Shown here: piece by piece, positions 5,487-5,917 of the stretch | How positions within the stretch are numbered: the first letter of the stretch is position 1 | How the letters are laid out: every line of letters begins with the position of its first letter | Assembly: GCA_030597645.1 (NCBI GenBank) | Contig: JAUVRN010000140.1 | Location: 1-5,917 of the forward strand | Direction: 5' to 3' | Source: Candidatus Zixiibacteriota bacterium | Lineage (GTDB): Bacteria > Zixibacteria > MSB-5A5 > JAUVRN01 | Length of the DNA stretch: 5,917 bases | Notes under the pieces: generated by a model | What the model saw: only the letters and a program-made list of their open reading frames with translations | The model's database searches: none | What the model was told of the DNA's origin: nothing | Translations under genes and position numbers: made by a program

Positions 5487-5516
5487 GAAACTCAAGGGGA
5501 GTTTCAGACATCTGAA
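5487..5516. repeat. Two overlapping inverted repeats
   Basis: GAAACTC-AAGGG-GAGTTTC (5487-5505) is a 7-bp perfect hairpin. TTCAGA-CA-TCTGAA (5503-5516) is a 6-bp dyad that shares TTC (5503-5505) with it, so both cannot form fully in one RNA. The second has the compact form of a protein-binding operator. It lies about 180 bp upstream of the next start codon. Confidence 0.4.
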
Positions 5517-5694
5517 TGCAGGTCCGTCTAGCCAACTTTGGCATCACGGATGCTGCGTTGGTGATCTGGGTGATGCGTAGGCGAGACGTCTAACACGATT
5601 CGGACGTTCGTCGGAACCGATAGCTGCGGTTGCACGTTTAAAAGAGAAAGGCTTCCCGGCGCTCGCGAACGGTCTTCATAATGCGCGGTTGGTA

Positions 5695-5917
5695 ATGAGA
5701 GTAACAGGGTATCTAAACACGGTCTCGACGGTTTTGCTGCTATGCGCGGCGGGTCACGCGGGTGAAGTGCTGATCCCTATGGATCAGACACAATCCGATC
5801 ACCTCAAGGCATACGGCGTCGCCTTCTGGGGCCTCGAGCAGGGGGCCCGCGTGGACTGGTTGCTCAACTACCGGGGTGGTTCGTTCCTCTGCGAAGAGGC
5901 ACCTGGCCTGCGCGAAG
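5695..5917 (+). CDS. Secreted protein, 5' part only (annotated in relatives as asparagine synthetase B-like, tentative)
   Basis: The frame is open from ATG 5695 to the window edge (74 complete codons). Residues 1-22 are a signal peptide (hydrophobic core TVLLLCAAG, cleavage after G-H-A22). The mature part begins with EVLIPMDQTQ and contains HLKAYGVAFWGLEQG and WLLNYRGGSF. I recall these phrases from secreted proteins of Rhodothermota/Bacteroidota-type bacteria that are often named asparagine synthetase B, but nothing visible here proves any catalytic activity and the name may be a database artefact. The Shine-Dalgarno is poor (GGTTGG just upstream), yet the signal peptide fits this start. It is separated from hemW by 320 bp and probably has its own promoter. 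The C-terminal part is outside the window. Confidence 0.7.
   Translation, partial: MRVTGYLNTVSTVLLLCAAGHAGEVLIPMDQTQSDHLKAYGVAFWGLEQGARVDWLLNYRGGSFLCEEAPGLRE

Larger units (their letters stand above)
5375..5694. other. Intergenic region with several inverted repeats
   Basis: No convincing gene, tRNA or intrinsic terminator with a T tract is seen. Three dyads stand out: CTCGACA/TGTCGAG (5434-5440 with 5460-5466), GAAACTC/GAGTTTC (5487-5493 with 5499-5505), and TTCAGA-CA-TCTGAA (5503-5516), which shares bases with the second. The region should hold the 3' end of the operon transcript and the promoter of the secreted protein at 5695; I cannot place that promoter with confidence. Confidence 0.6.

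Noticed and set aside
1..5917. CRISPR array, tRNA/rRNA genes, insertion sequences, phage or toxin-antitoxin genes
   Set aside because: No regular repeat-spacer pattern, no tRNA T-arm consensus, no transposase motif or terminal repeats, and no small gene pair were seen on reading both strands.

Overview
The window is about 5.9 kb of fairly GC-rich DNA from a Gram-negative (diderm) bacterium. It encodes an outer-membrane beta-barrel protein ending in an aromatic residue, several proteins with signal peptides for the periplasm, and a compact operon with 1-4 nt gene junctions. The taxon cannot be fixed from this sequence. The style of the porin, the FMN-binding protein and the last gene recalls the Rhodothermota/Balneolota/Gemmatimonadota part of the FCB group, but that is an impression only.

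Layout. Positions 1-268 hold no convincing gene, only two hairpins; one of them is the terminator of the cold-shock gene. A 66-aa cold-shock protein lies on the minus strand (269-469). A 446-bp divergent intergenic region follows (470-915). Near its right end are a TTGACA promoter-like element, two closely related operator-like sites in opposite orientation (774-791 and 825-842, 15/18 identical), and a good rho-independent terminator placed between them.

The plus strand then carries a tightly packed operon. In order it encodes an outer-membrane porin-like barrel (916-2067), a secreted FMN-binding protein with an SGAT flavinylation site (2070-2657), a four-helix membrane protein with histidines at a membrane edge (2654-3211), a periplasmic ApbE FAD:protein FMN transferase (3208-4206), and a HemW-type radical-SAM heme chaperone (4208-5374). 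A 320-bp intergenic stretch with several inverted repeats (5375-5694) leads to the start of a secreted protein that runs off the window (5695 onward).

How the genes may work together. ApbE should attach FMN to the threonine of the SGAT motif in the product two genes upstream, giving a periplasmic flavoprotein. The membrane protein is the natural candidate to pass electrons from the quinone pool or cytoplasm to that flavin. HemW could supply heme if the membrane protein is a b-type cytochrome. The porin would let the substrate, such as a metal chelate or another electron acceptor, into the periplasm. The operator-like sites partly resemble DtxR/IdeR boxes, which would fit control by iron or manganese. 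The whole therefore looks like an uncharacterised flavin-based periplasmic redox system, possibly for metal reduction or assimilation. The enzyme families are well supported; the integrated role and the metal control are inference.
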